NCBI RefSeq assembly: GCF_900115095.1
Contig: NZ_FOVH01000006.1
Span: 310,001-374,000, forward strand
Source: Actinomadura madurae
GTDB lineage: Bacteria > Actinomycetota > Actinomycetes > Streptosporangiales > Streptosporangiaceae
DNA: 64,000 bases
Direction: 5' to 3'
Shown here in pieces: positions 17,744-25,297 of this stretch. A program made the translations under genes and the position numbers. The notes beneath the pieces were generated by a model that saw nothing but the letters and a program-made list of their open reading frames with translations, had not been told where the DNA came from and ran no database searches. The stretch's first letter is position 1, and each line of letters opens with the position of its first letter.

Positions 17744-18175
17744 GTGAGCACGATCAGCGAGTCGGTCAACGTCACCGTGCCGATCCGCGCCGCCTACGAC
17801 CAGTGGACGCGCTTCGAGACGTTCCCGCAGTTCATGAAGGACGTCGAGGAGATCAGGCGGCTCGCCGACGGCACGCTGCGCTGGACCGTCCGGATCGCCG
17901 GCGTGACGCGCGAGTTCACCGCCCGGATCACCGAGCTGCTGCCCGACGGGCGCGTCGCCTGGACGTCCCTGGACGGCCCGACGCACGCCGGCGTGGTGAC
18001 CTTCCGCCGCCTGGACGAGACGACCACCCGCGTCACCGTCCAGCTGGAGATCGACCCGGCGGGCTTCGCCGGGCGGACCGGCGACGGGCCCGGTCCCCTC
18101 GGCCGGCGGGTGAAGGGGGACCTGCAGCGCTTCAAGAGGTTCATCGAGTCCCGGTACGCGGCGGGCCGCGGGTAG
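17744..18175 (+). CDS. SRPBCC (START/polyketide cyclase-like) domain protein
   Basis: A 143-residue single-domain protein. The N-terminal half (VNVTVPIRAAYDQWTRFETFPQFM) is the typical start of SRPBCC proteins of the cyclase/dehydrase or SRPBCC-stress type, which bind hydrophobic ligands in a helix-grip fold. GTG 17744 follows AGGAGGTGGGCC. Proteins of this kind are often in general stress regulons of actinomycetes, which would fit the divergent SigB-type gene, but that link is inference. Confidence 0.8.
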   Translation: MSTISESVNVTVPIRAAYDQWTRFETFPQFMKDVEEIRRLADGTLRWTVRIAGVTREFTARITELLPDGRVAWTSLDGPTHAGVVTFRRLDETTTRVTVQLEIDPAGFAGRTGDGPGPLGRRVKGDLQRFKRFIESRYAAGRG

Positions 18176-18202
18176 GCTGCGAGGGGTCCGGGCGACCGGA
18201 CG

Positions 18203-18291
18203 GCGGCGGTGGGGCCCGCCGCGCCTGAACCGGGTGAACCGCGGAGCGATCCGCCGACGGTCCCTACCGGTGATGTCGTCGCTACTGGTAG
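18203..18291 (+). ncRNA. Fluoride riboswitch (crcB motif) with translational expression platform
   Basis: All parts of the known fluoride aptamer are present in order. A stem GCGGCG/CGCCGC (18203-18208 with 18217-18222) has the 8-base loop GTGGGGCC, corresponding to ATGAGGCC in the Thermotoga aptamer. A second hairpin GCGGA-GCGA-TCCGC lies at 18241-18254. It is followed by CGACGGTCCCTACCG, parallel to TGATGGCCTCTACTG. Loop bases 18211-18216 (GGGGCC) pair with 18259-18264 (GGTCCC) as the pseudoknot. Downstream, CTACCGGT (18264-18271) can instead pair with ACTGGTAG (18284-18291), masking the TAGGAG ribosome site of crcB. The linker between the hairpins (18 bases) is longer than in the Thermotoga example. 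Confidence 0.87.
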
Positions 18292-18301
18292 GAGTGGGCC
18301 C

Positions 18302-18787
18302 GTGTCCGTGCCCGGACGTCCCGTCGACCCCGACGTGGATCTTCATGACCCCGCACAGCGCCGCGAGGTGCGCGAGGCGCCCTGGCGGACGCTCGCGGCG
18401 ATCTCCGCCGGCGGGGTACTGGGGGCGCTCGCAAGGTTCGGGCTGAGCGACGCGTTCCCGTACCGGCCGGGCGGCTTCCCGTGGGTCGTCCTCTGGGTGA
18501 ACGTGTTGGGGTGCCTCCTGATCGGGGCGCTGATGGTGCTCGTCACCGAGACGGGACGGGCGCACCCGCTGGTGCGGCCCTTCTTCGGTGTCGGGGTGCT
18601 CGGAGGCTTCACCACGTTCTCGACCTATGTCGTCGACATCCAGGACGCGGTGACCGCCGGCGCGCCGCTGGTGGGCCTGGCGTACCTCGCCGGGACGCTC
18701 CTGGCCGCGCTCGCGGCCGTCCTCGCGGGCGTCCGCCTGACCCGCCTGGCGGCACGGCGGGTGATCGGGGCGGGGAGGGGCGCGTGA
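18302..18787 (+). CDS. crcB: Fluoride-specific channel FluC/CrcB, subunit 1
   Basis: Four-span membrane protein exporting fluoride. The conserved asparagine (WVNVLGCLLIG) and the phenylalanine/threonine-rich pore turn GGFTTFSTY are present. I place the start at GTG 18302, after TAGGAG and downstream of the fluoride riboswitch, giving 161 residues; the frame remains open to 18209 but that start lies inside the aptamer. The stop overlaps the second crcB gene by four bases. Fluoride-dependent translation is expected from the leader. Confidence 0.92.
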   Translation: MSVPGRPVDPDVDLHDPAQRREVREAPWRTLAAISAGGVLGALARFGLSDAFPYRPGGFPWVVLWVNVLGCLLIGALMVLVTETGRAHPLVRPFFGVGVLGGFTTFSTYVVDIQDAVTAGAPLVGLAYLAGTLLAALAAVLAGVRLTRLAARRVIGAGRGA

Positions 18788-19146
18788 CCGTCCTGCTCGT
18801 CGCGCTGGGCGCCGCGCTCGGGGCCCCGCTGCGCTACCTGGCCGACCGCGCCGTCCAGGCCCGGCACGGCTCGGTGTTCCCGTGGGGGACGTTCACCGTC
18901 AACGTCGCGGGGTCGTTCCTGCTCGGCCTCCTCGCCGCCCTGCCGGCCGGCGACGGCGTGCTGGCCTTCGCCGGGACGGGCTTCTGCGGCGCCCTGAGCA
19001 CGTACTCCACCTTCGGGTACGAGACGCTGCGCCTCGCCGAGGACGGGGCGCGCTCGTACGCCGTCCTCAACGCGGCGGCCTCCATCGCGGCGGGGCTCGC
19101 CGCCGCCTACGGCGGAATGATGATCGCCCGGTCGATCGCGGGCTGA
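18784..19146 (+). CDS. crcB: Fluoride-specific channel FluC/CrcB, subunit 2
   Basis: A 120-residue, four-span FluC homologue with VNVAGSFLLG and GFCGALSTYSTFG pore motifs. FluC channels are antiparallel dimers; where two genes are paired, as here, the two products are thought to form a heterodimer with opposite membrane orientations. GTG 18784 is coupled to the upstream stop (GTGA). It is followed immediately by a short GC hairpin. Confidence 0.92.
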   Translation: MTVLLVALGAALGAPLRYLADRAVQARHGSVFPWGTFTVNVAGSFLLGLLAALPAGDGVLAFAGTGFCGALSTYSTFGYETLRLAEDGARSYAVLNAAASIAAGLAAAYGGMMIARSIAG

Positions 19147-19149
19147 AAC

Positions 19150-19167
19150 GCCTGGTGCGGCCCAGGC
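19150..19167 (+). terminator. Hairpin after the crcB pair
   Basis: GCCTGG (19150-19155) and CCAGGC (19162-19167) form a perfect six-base stem with loop TGCGGC, starting four bases after the second crcB stop. No T-run. The remaining ~200 bases to the next gene show no gene that I can recognise. Confidence 0.45.
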
Positions 19168-19364
19168 TCGCAGCTGGGGGCACATGGCTCCGAGCTCGCG
19201 AGTGGGCCGCGAGGTCACTCTCCCCCTTCGCGCCGGTCGGTAAACCGGTAGGTGTCTCAACTGTCACCGTGCGGGGAGGCGCCCTCCCGTCCCGGCGGTG
19301 CGCGGCACATGGGCCGGACGCCACCGGGTAGCAGCCGGGGGAGACGGCGGAAGGCGGCTGGGCG

Positions 19365-20258
19365 ATGCGCGTGCTGGTGACGGGATGGCCGAGCTTCCTG
19401 CACGGTGAGGCGACGGCGGGCGACGTGCTGGCGATGGAGGCGGTGCGGGCGGCGCTCGCCGGGGCGGGGGTCGACTGCGACCTGGCGTGGAGCCCGGTCT
19501 TCCGTCCGGGCGGTCTCGACCTCGACCACGCCGATCCGGCGTCCTACACGCATCTGGTGTTCGCCTGCGGTCCGCTGCACGGCGGCCAGATCGAGGACCT
19601 GCACCGCCGTTACGCGCAGTGCACGCGGGTCGCCGTCGGCGTGTCGGTGATCGAGCCGCGCGACCCGGCGGTCACGGGCTTCGACGCCGTCCTCGCGCGG
19701 GACACCCCCGTCGAGGCGCCGCGGCACGACCTCGCGGCGCTGCCCGCGACGCCGTCGGTGCCCGTGGCCGGTGTCGTCCTCGCACCCGGCCAGTCCGAGT
19801 ACGGGCGGCGCCGGCGCCACGGGCAGGTCGAGCACGAGCTGACGGAGTGGCTCGCGTCGCGCGGGTGCGCGCGGCTCCCGCTGGACACCCGGCTGGATCC
19901 GCGCGACTGGCGCCTGTTCACGACGGCGGCCGAGCTCGAATCGGTGCTGCGCCGGCTGGACGTGGTGGTCACGACGCGGCTGCACGGCCTCGTCCTCGCG
20001 CTGAAGAACGGTGTCCCCGCGCTGGCCGTCGACCCGGTCGCCGGCGGCGCCAAGGTGGCGGCCCAAGCGCGGGCGTGGTCGTGGCCCGCCGTCCTGACCG
20101 TGCCCGCTCCGGCGCCGGACGGGCGCCTCTTGGACGTGCGGGAGCTGGACCGCTGGTGGGACTGGTGCCTGTCGGCCGAAGGGGCCGGGCGGGCCCCCGC
20201 GCTGCCGCCGGACGGGTCGGTGATCGGCGAGCTGCTGGACGTCCTCGGCGCGCGTTAG
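19365..20258 (+). CDS. Polysaccharide pyruvyl transferase family protein
   Basis: A 297-residue protein of the CsaB/WcaK-like family, which transfers pyruvate from phosphoenolpyruvate onto sugars of cell-wall or exopolysaccharides. The diagnostic C-terminal segment is TTRLHGLVLALKNGVPALAV (about residue 205), and the N-terminus has a GT-B-like start (MRVLVTGWPSF). The ribosome site is weak. It stands on the plus strand next to the large glycan operon, so it may modify the same polymer, but it is not part of that transcript. Substrate unknown. Confidence 0.78.
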   Translation: MRVLVTGWPSFLHGEATAGDVLAMEAVRAALAGAGVDCDLAWSPVFRPGGLDLDHADPASYTHLVFACGPLHGGQIEDLHRRYAQCTRVAVGVSVIEPRDPAVTGFDAVLARDTPVEAPRHDLAALPATPSVPVAGVVLAPGQSEYGRRRRHGQVEHELTEWLASRGCARLPLDTRLDPRDWRLFTTAAELESVLRRLDVVVTTRLHGLVLALKNGVPALAVDPVAGGAKVAAQARAWSWPAVLTVPAPAPDGRLLDVRELDRWWDWCLSAEGAGRAPALPPDGSVIGELLDVLGAR

Positions 20259-20313
20259 CCGCCGGACGATTCGGGCAGCCTCTGCATTTCACACGTAGAG
20301 AGGAGCGTCCGAC

Positions 20314-20715
20314 ATGCGGCACGAAGAGTTCATCGGACAGGTCCAGGACCGGGCGCGGCTCGGGGGATGGGGCGAGGCCGAGCGGGCGTCCCGCGCGACG
20401 CTGGAGACGCTCGGCGAGCGGGTGCCGGAGGGGCTCGCCGACAACCTCGCCGCGCAGCTGCCGCACGAGATCGGCGAGCACCTCCGCCGCACGGAGGTCT
20501 ACGGCGGGGCGGGCTCCGGGGAGCGGTTCGACAGGCACGGGTTCATCGAGCGCGTCGCGATCAGGGCGGGCACCGACGAGGCGAAGGCCGCGTTCCTCGC
20601 GCGCAGCGTCCTCGGGGTGGTGGACGACGCCACCCAGGGCTCCATCACCGCCAAGGTGCGCCACGCCCTTCCCCCCGACATCCGCGACCTGCTGCCCGCG
20701 GGAGGCTCCGACTGA
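20314..20715 (+). CDS. DUF2267 domain protein
   Basis: A 133-residue protein matching DUF2267 from the start MRHEEFIGQV, through LGERVPEGLADNLAAQLP, to the helical C-terminus. Function unknown; such proteins are common in actinomycetes, often near stress genes. ATG 20314 follows GAGAGGAGCG. Its TGA directly abuts the TCA (minus-strand stop) of the glycan operon, making the six-base palindrome TGATCA at 20713-20718. Confidence 0.85.
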   Translation: MRHEEFIGQVQDRARLGGWGEAERASRATLETLGERVPEGLADNLAAQLPHEIGEHLRRTEVYGGAGSGERFDRHGFIERVAIRAGTDEAKAAFLARSVLGVVDDATQGSITAKVRHALPPDIRDLLPAGGSD

Positions 20716-21675
20716 TCAGGCGGGCTTGGCGACGGGCAGTTCCCGGGTGAACCACTCGATCGTGGCGCGCAGGCCCTCCTCGATCGTGAGACGCGGACGC
20801 CAGCCCAGCACCTGCTCGGCCAGCGAGGTGTCGGGCCGCCGGACGCGCGGGTCGTCCTGCGGGCGGTCCACGAAGCGGATGCCGGACGGCGAGCCGGTCA
20901 GCTCGATGATCAGCCGCGCCAGCTCGGCCATGGACACCTCGTACGGGCTGCCGACGTTGACCGGTCCCGGGTGCCCGGACGCGGCGAGCGCGAGGATGCC
21001 GCGGACGGTGTCGTCGACGTGGCAGATGGAGCGGGTCTGCGAGCCGTCCCCGGTGACGGTGAGGTCCTCGCCGGTCAGCGCCTGCCGCAGGAAGGTCGGG
21101 ATGGCGCGGCCGTCGTCGGGGCGCATCCGCGGGCCGTAGCTGTTGAAGATCCGCACGATCGCGGTGTCCAGGCCGCGGGAGTGCCGGAACGCCGACGTCA
21201 GCGCCTCGCCGAACCGCTTGGCCTCGTCGTAGACGCTGCGAGGCCCGACGGGGTTCACGTTGCCCCAGTACGACTCGGGCTGGGGGTGCACCAGCGGGTC
21301 CCCGTACACCTCGGAGGTGGAGGCGAGGACGAACCGGGCGCCCTTGGCCTCGGCGAGGTTCAGCGCGTTGCGGGTGCCCTGGCTGCCGACCTCCAGCGTC
21401 TGGATCGGGTACCGCAGGTAGTCGGCCGGGGAAGCCGCCGACGCCAGGTGGAACACGTAGCCGACCTCGCCCGGGACGGTCACCGGCTCGGTGAGGTCGC
21501 GCCGCAGGAACCGGAAGTCCCGCCGCCCGGCCAGGTGCGCGATGTTGCGCGACGTCCCGGTCAGCAGGTTGTCCAGGCACACCACCGAGATGCCCCGGGC
21601 GAGCAGCGCCTCGCACAGATGGGAGCCGAGGAAGCCGGATCCTCCGGTGACGACGGCGCGTGGATGTCTCATCAT
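20716..21675 (-). CDS. UDP-glucuronate decarboxylase-like extended SDR (UDP-xylose synthase)
   Basis: A 319-residue extended short-chain dehydrogenase. It has the NAD motif GGSGFLGSH, the catalytic STSEVYGDP and YDEAK, and a run of signatures close to UXS enzymes: HPQPESYWGNVNPVGPRS, IFNSYGPRM and the substrate-binding DDPRVRRPD. Known UXS enzymes convert UDP-glucuronate to UDP-xylose. It is the last gene of the ten-gene glycan operon, seven bases after a GT9 gene, with AAGGGG before the ATG. The xylose product would be a second sugar donor beside NDP-heptose. A related 4,6-dehydratase or epimerase role cannot be excluded. Confidence 0.82.
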   Translation of the reverse strand: MMRHPRAVVTGGSGFLGSHLCEALLARGISVVCLDNLLTGTSRNIAHLAGRRDFRFLRRDLTEPVTVPGEVGYVFHLASAASPADYLRYPIQTLEVGSQGTRNALNLAEAKGARFVLASTSEVYGDPLVHPQPESYWGNVNPVGPRSVYDEAKRFGEALTSAFRHSRGLDTAIVRIFNSYGPRMRPDDGRAIPTFLRQALTGEDLTVTGDGSQTRSICHVDDTVRGILALAASGHPGPVNVGSPYEVSMAELARLIIELTGSPSGIRFVDRPQDDPRVRRPDTSLAEQVLGWRPRLTIEEGLRATIEWFTRELPVAKPA

Positions 21676-21682
21676 GTCCCCT

Positions 21683-22636
21683 TCATCGGTTCTGGTGGGC
21701 GAGGGCTTCCCCGGCGGCCTCGACGACCCTGTCCGCGGGTATCTCCAGCAGGCCGGGACAGGGCTCGCGCCCGTGCGGGTCGCCGCGGCGCCCCGTCCAC
21801 AGGACGTGGTGCTCGGCGCGGTCGGGCGGTCCCCACCGGCCGGGCGGCGTCGGGCCGAACAGCAGCACCGACGGCGTGCGGAACGCGGTCGCGAGGTGCG
21901 CGACGCCGGTGTCGCCGCAGACCACCAGCCGGGCGCCCGCGACGAGCGCGGCCAGCTCCGGCAGTGGCGTGCGGCCGGCGAGGTCGGCGGCCCCGTCCAG
22001 CCCGGCGAGCCGGACGACGCGGCGGGCGAGGTGCGCCTCGCCGGGCCCGCCGGTGACGACGACGCGCTCCCCTCCGTCCCGCAGCGCCGCCGCCACCGCG
22101 GCGAACCGCTCGGCGGGCCAGCGGCGCGCCGGGAACGCCGCGCCCGGATGGACGACGGCGGCGCCCGGCGCGGGCGACGGCACGGCGGGGACCGGCAGGT
22201 CCAGGTCGCCGGGGTCGGCGTCGAACCCGTACGCCGCGACGAGCCGGCACCAGCGGTCCACCTCGTGCTCGGCGGGGTCCCATTCCGGACCGCCGGGGTG
22301 GGACGGGCGGCAGGCGAACGCCAGCAGCCGGCCCGGGGAGAGGCCCGCGAGGAGCCGGTGGCTCCGCGGGCCGCTGCCGTGCAGGTTGACCGCCACGTCC
22401 ACGGGGCCGGCGGGCCGCGGCGGGGCGTCCAGGCCGGACGCGGGCAGGACGCCGTCGACCGCGCCGGTGGCGCGGGCGAGCGGCGCGAGCGCGGCCGGCG
22501 CGGCGAGCGCGATCCGCGCCCGCGGCATCCCGCGCCGCAGCGCCCGCAGCGCGGGCACGGCGGTGAGCAGGTCGCCGAGGCCGAGCGCCCGCAGCACGAG
22601 CGCCCGGTCGGCGGCGCCGAGGCCTTCTACGGCCAC
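21683..22636 (-). CDS. Glycosyltransferase family 9 (ADP-heptosyltransferase-like)
   Basis: A 317-residue GT9 protein, the family of LPS heptosyltransferases. It has LGLGDLLTAVPALRAL at the N-terminus, the donor-site VVHPGAAFPARRWPAERF, and CGDTGVAHLATAF with LFGPTPPGRWGP near the C-terminus. The GTG at 22636 overlaps the upstream SDR gene by ten bases; an upstream in-frame extension is open but unlike the family. In this operon with GmhA, HldE and a GmhB domain, heptose transfer is the natural inference, although the acceptor must differ from lipopolysaccharide. Confidence 0.85.
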   Translation of the reverse strand: MAVEGLGAADRALVLRALGLGDLLTAVPALRALRRGMPRARIALAAPAALAPLARATGAVDGVLPASGLDAPPRPAGPVDVAVNLHGSGPRSHRLLAGLSPGRLLAFACRPSHPGGPEWDPAEHEVDRWCRLVAAYGFDADPGDLDLPVPAVPSPAPGAAVVHPGAAFPARRWPAERFAAVAAALRDGGERVVVTGGPGEAHLARRVVRLAGLDGAADLAGRTPLPELAALVAGARLVVCGDTGVAHLATAFRTPSVLLFGPTPPGRWGPPDRAEHHVLWTGRRGDPHGREPCPGLLEIPADRVVEAAGEALAHQNR

Positions 22637-23304
22637 GACGGCTCTTCGGAGGGGCACACGACCAGCTCGCGCACCTCGCAGCCGGCCGGCTGGGAGAGCG
22701 CGAACGCGACGGTCGCCGCGACGTCCTCCGGGCGGTTCAGCCTGGCGTCCGGTCCCGGCCTGTACCGGTCGGCGCGGCCGTCGAAGAACGCGGTGTCCAT
22801 GCCGCCGGGCACGACCATGGTCACGGCGACCCGGCCGGCCATCTCGGCGGCGAGCGCCCGGGTGAACCCGACGACGCCGAACTTGGACGCGCAGTACGCG
22901 GTGGCGTCGCTCACCGCCCGGAACCCGAGCGTCGACGCGACGGTGACGACCCGCCCGTGCGGCTCGTTCTCCAGGTAGGGGAGCGCGGCCCGGACGACGG
23001 CGGCGGTGCCCAGCAGGTTCACCTGGACGACCCGTTCCCAGTCCTCGGCCGGGACGTCGCAGAGCGTCCCGCACGCGTCGATCCCGGCGGCGGTGACGAC
23101 GGCGTTCAGCCCGCCCGCGGCGCGCGCCAGGCCGTGCACGGCGCGTTCCGCGCAGCGGCGGTCGGCGAGGTCGGCCTGCATGTGCTCGACGTCGTCCTTC
23201 GGCGGGTGCCGGTCGAGGACGAGGGGCCGCCCGCCGTCTTCGGCGACCCTGCGCGCGACGGCCGCGCCGAGTCCGGAGGCGCCGCCGGTGATGAGGACGT
23301 TCAT
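22627..23304 (-). CDS. Short-chain dehydrogenase/reductase (classical SDR)
   Basis: A 225-residue classical SDR: cofactor motif TGGASGLG at residues 6-13, NAG-like TAAGID, catalytic Ser in VASTLG and YCASK (Tyr and Lys). An Asp at the end of beta-2 (LDRHPP) suggests NAD(H). ATG 23304 overlaps the hldE stop by four bases. In the glycan operon it may modify a sugar nucleotide or a glycolipid precursor, but classical SDRs act on many substrates and none can be named here. Confidence 0.85.
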   Translation of the reverse strand: MNVLITGGASGLGAAVARRVAEDGGRPLVLDRHPPKDDVEHMQADLADRRCAERAVHGLARAAGGLNAVVTAAGIDACGTLCDVPAEDWERVVQVNLLGTAAVVRAALPYLENEPHGRVVTVASTLGFRAVSDATAYCASKFGVVGFTRALAAEMAGRVAVTMVVPGGMDTAFFDGRADRYRPGPDARLNRPEDVAATVAFALSQPAGCEVRELVVCPSEEPSWP

Positions 23305-24698
23305 GACGCGTTTCCCTTCGTCGTGGACAGCAGGCGCGTGGTGGAGCGCCCTTCCAGCAGAGGCAGCAGGACCACCTCGCCGTCGTGGGCCCGGACGGTC
23401 TCCGCCTCGGGCAGGGTCGTCCCGGCGTAGTCGGCGCCCTTGACCCACACGTCGGGGCGCAGCCGCTCCAGCAGCGTCGAGGGCGTGTCGTCGTCGAACA
23501 CCACCGCGGCGTCGACGTCGCTGAGCGCCTCCAGCACCCGGACGCGGTCGGCGGCGGGCGTGACCGGGCGCGAGGGCCCCTTGCGGCGCCGCACGGACGC
23601 GTCGGAGTTGACGCAGACGATCAGGCAGTCGCCGAGCCGCCTTGCCTGCTGCAGCAGGCTGACGTGGCCCGCGTGCAGCAGGTCGAAGCAGCCGCCGGTC
23701 GCCACGACCGTGCCGCCCGCCCGCCGCGTCCGCTCGACGACGTCCCACGCGTCCTCGCCCCGCTCGGGCACGAGCCGGGCGGTGCCGGACTCGGCGAGCT
23801 GCGCCGCGACGGCCGCGGCGGCACCGGCCCGGACGAACTCCGAGGCCTGGCGGACACCCTCGGTGACGGCGGCGGCCAGGCCCGCGCCGTCGGCGAGCGC
23901 CCCGGCGGTCCCGGCCGCGAAGCTGTCGCCGGCCCCGCAGGTGTCGCCCCGCGCCGGCCGGGCGGGGGCGAGGAACGGCGCCTCCGACCCGTCGCACAGC
24001 AGGGCGCCCGCGGGGCCGAGCGTGACCGCGACGCCCTCGATGCGCCGGGAGCGGCCGAGGTAGCGGCCGCGCCGCCCGGCGGCCGACAGCCCGGAGCCGG
24101 TGATGTCGGCGCCGTCCGCGGCGGCGAGCCGCGCAGCCTCCTGCTCGTTCGGGGTGAGCAGCCGGGTGCCCGGCACCGGCGGCTCGCCGCGCGGATGCGG
24201 GTCCCACACGATGGGGACGCCGCCGGGCAGTTCCTCCAGCAGGGACCGGACGGCCCGGTGCCGGGCGACGCCGCGGCCGTAGTCGGCGACCAGCACGGCG
24301 CCGGCCCCCGCGATCGCGTCGGTGACGCGCGGACCGACGGGCCCGTCGAGGGCCTGCCCTTCCCCGGCGTCCAGGCGCGCCACCGACTGGCCTCCGGACC
24401 GGATGCGCAGCTTGCAGGGCGTGCCGCCGTGCAGGTGGAACGCGGCGACCTCCACGTGGTCCTCCAGCATCGCGCGCAGCCGCCGGCCCGGCTCGTCGTC
24501 GGCGAGCGCGGTGACCAGCACCACCTCCCGCCCCCCGGCCGCCGCCAGCAGCGCCGCGAGGCCCGCCCCGCCGGGGCGGGGGCGCTCCTCCGCCTGCTCG
24601 ACGACGGGGACCGGCGCGTCCGGGCACAGCCGGCTGCTGCTGCCGACGATGTCGACGTCCAGCAGGACGTCGCCGACCACCACCAGCGGCGCGGTCAC
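23301..24698 (-). CDS. hldE: Bifunctional heptose-7-phosphate kinase / heptose-1-phosphate nucleotidyltransferase (HldE)
   Basis: A 465-residue two-domain protein, close to the length of Gram-negative HldE. The N-terminal ribokinase (PfkB) domain (about 1-320) has the signature GDTCGAGDSFAAG with catalytic Asp. The C-terminal nucleotidyltransferase domain (from about 330) has GGCFDLLHAGHVSLLQQA, including the HxGH site. Known enzymes phosphorylate D-glycero-D-manno-heptose 7-phosphate at C1 and later add AMP. GTG 24698 is coupled to gmhA. With GmhA and the GmhB domain upstream it completes a route to an NDP-heptose; the nucleotide (ADP or GDP) is not certain. Confidence 0.9.
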   Translation of the reverse strand: MTAPLVVVGDVLLDVDIVGSSSRLCPDAPVPVVEQAEERPRPGGAGLAALLAAAGGREVVLVTALADDEPGRRLRAMLEDHVEVAAFHLHGGTPCKLRIRSGGQSVARLDAGEGQALDGPVGPRVTDAIAGAGAVLVADYGRGVARHRAVRSLLEELPGGVPIVWDPHPRGEPPVPGTRLLTPNEQEAARLAAADGADITGSGLSAAGRRGRYLGRSRRIEGVAVTLGPAGALLCDGSEAPFLAPARPARGDTCGAGDSFAAGTAGALADGAGLAAAVTEGVRQASEFVRAGAAAAVAAQLAESGTARLVPERGEDAWDVVERTRRAGGTVVATGGCFDLLHAGHVSLLQQARRLGDCLIVCVNSDASVRRRKGPSRPVTPAADRVRVLEALSDVDAAVVFDDDTPSTLLERLRPDVWVKGADYAGTTLPEAETVRAHDGEVVLLPLLEGRSTTRLLSTTKGNAS

Positions 24699-25297
24699 GG
24701 GGTCGCCCCGAGGGCCTCGTCGAGCACCCCGCACAGCAGGTGGATCGCGGCGAGGTGGACCTCCTGGACGGTCGAGGCGGCGGTGGTCCGCACGGTGACC
24801 GCGTCGTCGCAGGCCTCGGCGAGCGGGTTCGGGCCCGGCCCGGTGAGCGCCCACGCGGTCATCCCGAGCAGCCGGGCCCGGCGCGCCGCCGCGACCACGT
24901 TCGGGCTGCGCCCGCTGGTCGACAGGCACACCAGTACGTCGCCGGGACGGCCGTGCGCCCGTACCTGCCGCTCGAACACGCTGGCCGGACCGTAGTCGTT
25001 GCCGATCGCGGTGAACGAGGAGGTGTCGGCGTGCAGCGCGATCGCCGACAGCGGGCACCGCTCGTTCTCAAAGCGGCCGACGAGCTCGGCGGTCAGGTGC
25101 TGCGCCTCGGCGGCGCTGCCGCCGTTGCCGCAGGCCAGCAGCCGCCCGCCGGCGCGCAGCACGAGGGCCAGCCGGCGCCCCCAGGCCTCGATCGCGGGGA
25201 CCCGCTCGCGGAACAGCAGCGCCGCCTCGGCGAGCGCCTCCAGCCGCCGGTCGTGGACGGTGGACGCGCGGGTCGGAAGGCTTGGCTCGGCGGTCAT
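24695..25297 (-). CDS. gmhA: Sedoheptulose 7-phosphate isomerase (GmhA), SIS domain
   Basis: A 200-residue SIS-fold isomerase converting sedoheptulose 7-phosphate to D-glycero-D-manno-heptose 7-phosphate, the first committed step to activated heptose. CGNGGSAAEAQHLTAEL holds the phosphate-binding loop and the active-site glutamate, STSGRSPNV is the second SIS loop, and VQEVHLAAIHLLC supplies the catalytic histidine. ATG 25297 shares one base with the stop of the preceding glycosyltransferase. DiaA-like SIS proteins look similar, but adjacency to hldE makes GmhA the better call. Confidence 0.9.
   Translation of the reverse strand: MTAEPSLPTRASTVHDRRLEALAEAALLFRERVPAIEAWGRRLALVLRAGGRLLACGNGGSAAEAQHLTAELVGRFENERCPLSAIALHADTSSFTAIGNDYGPASVFERQVRAHGRPGDVLVCLSTSGRSPNVVAAARRARLLGMTAWALTGPGPNPLAEACDDAVTVRTTAASTVQEVHLAAIHLLCGVLDEALGATP

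Noticed and set aside
18209..18301. Upstream extension of the first crcB gene
   Set aside because: The frame is open, but these bases form the riboswitch and the extra residues are Pro/Gly-rich without family match; GTG 18302 has the ribosome site.
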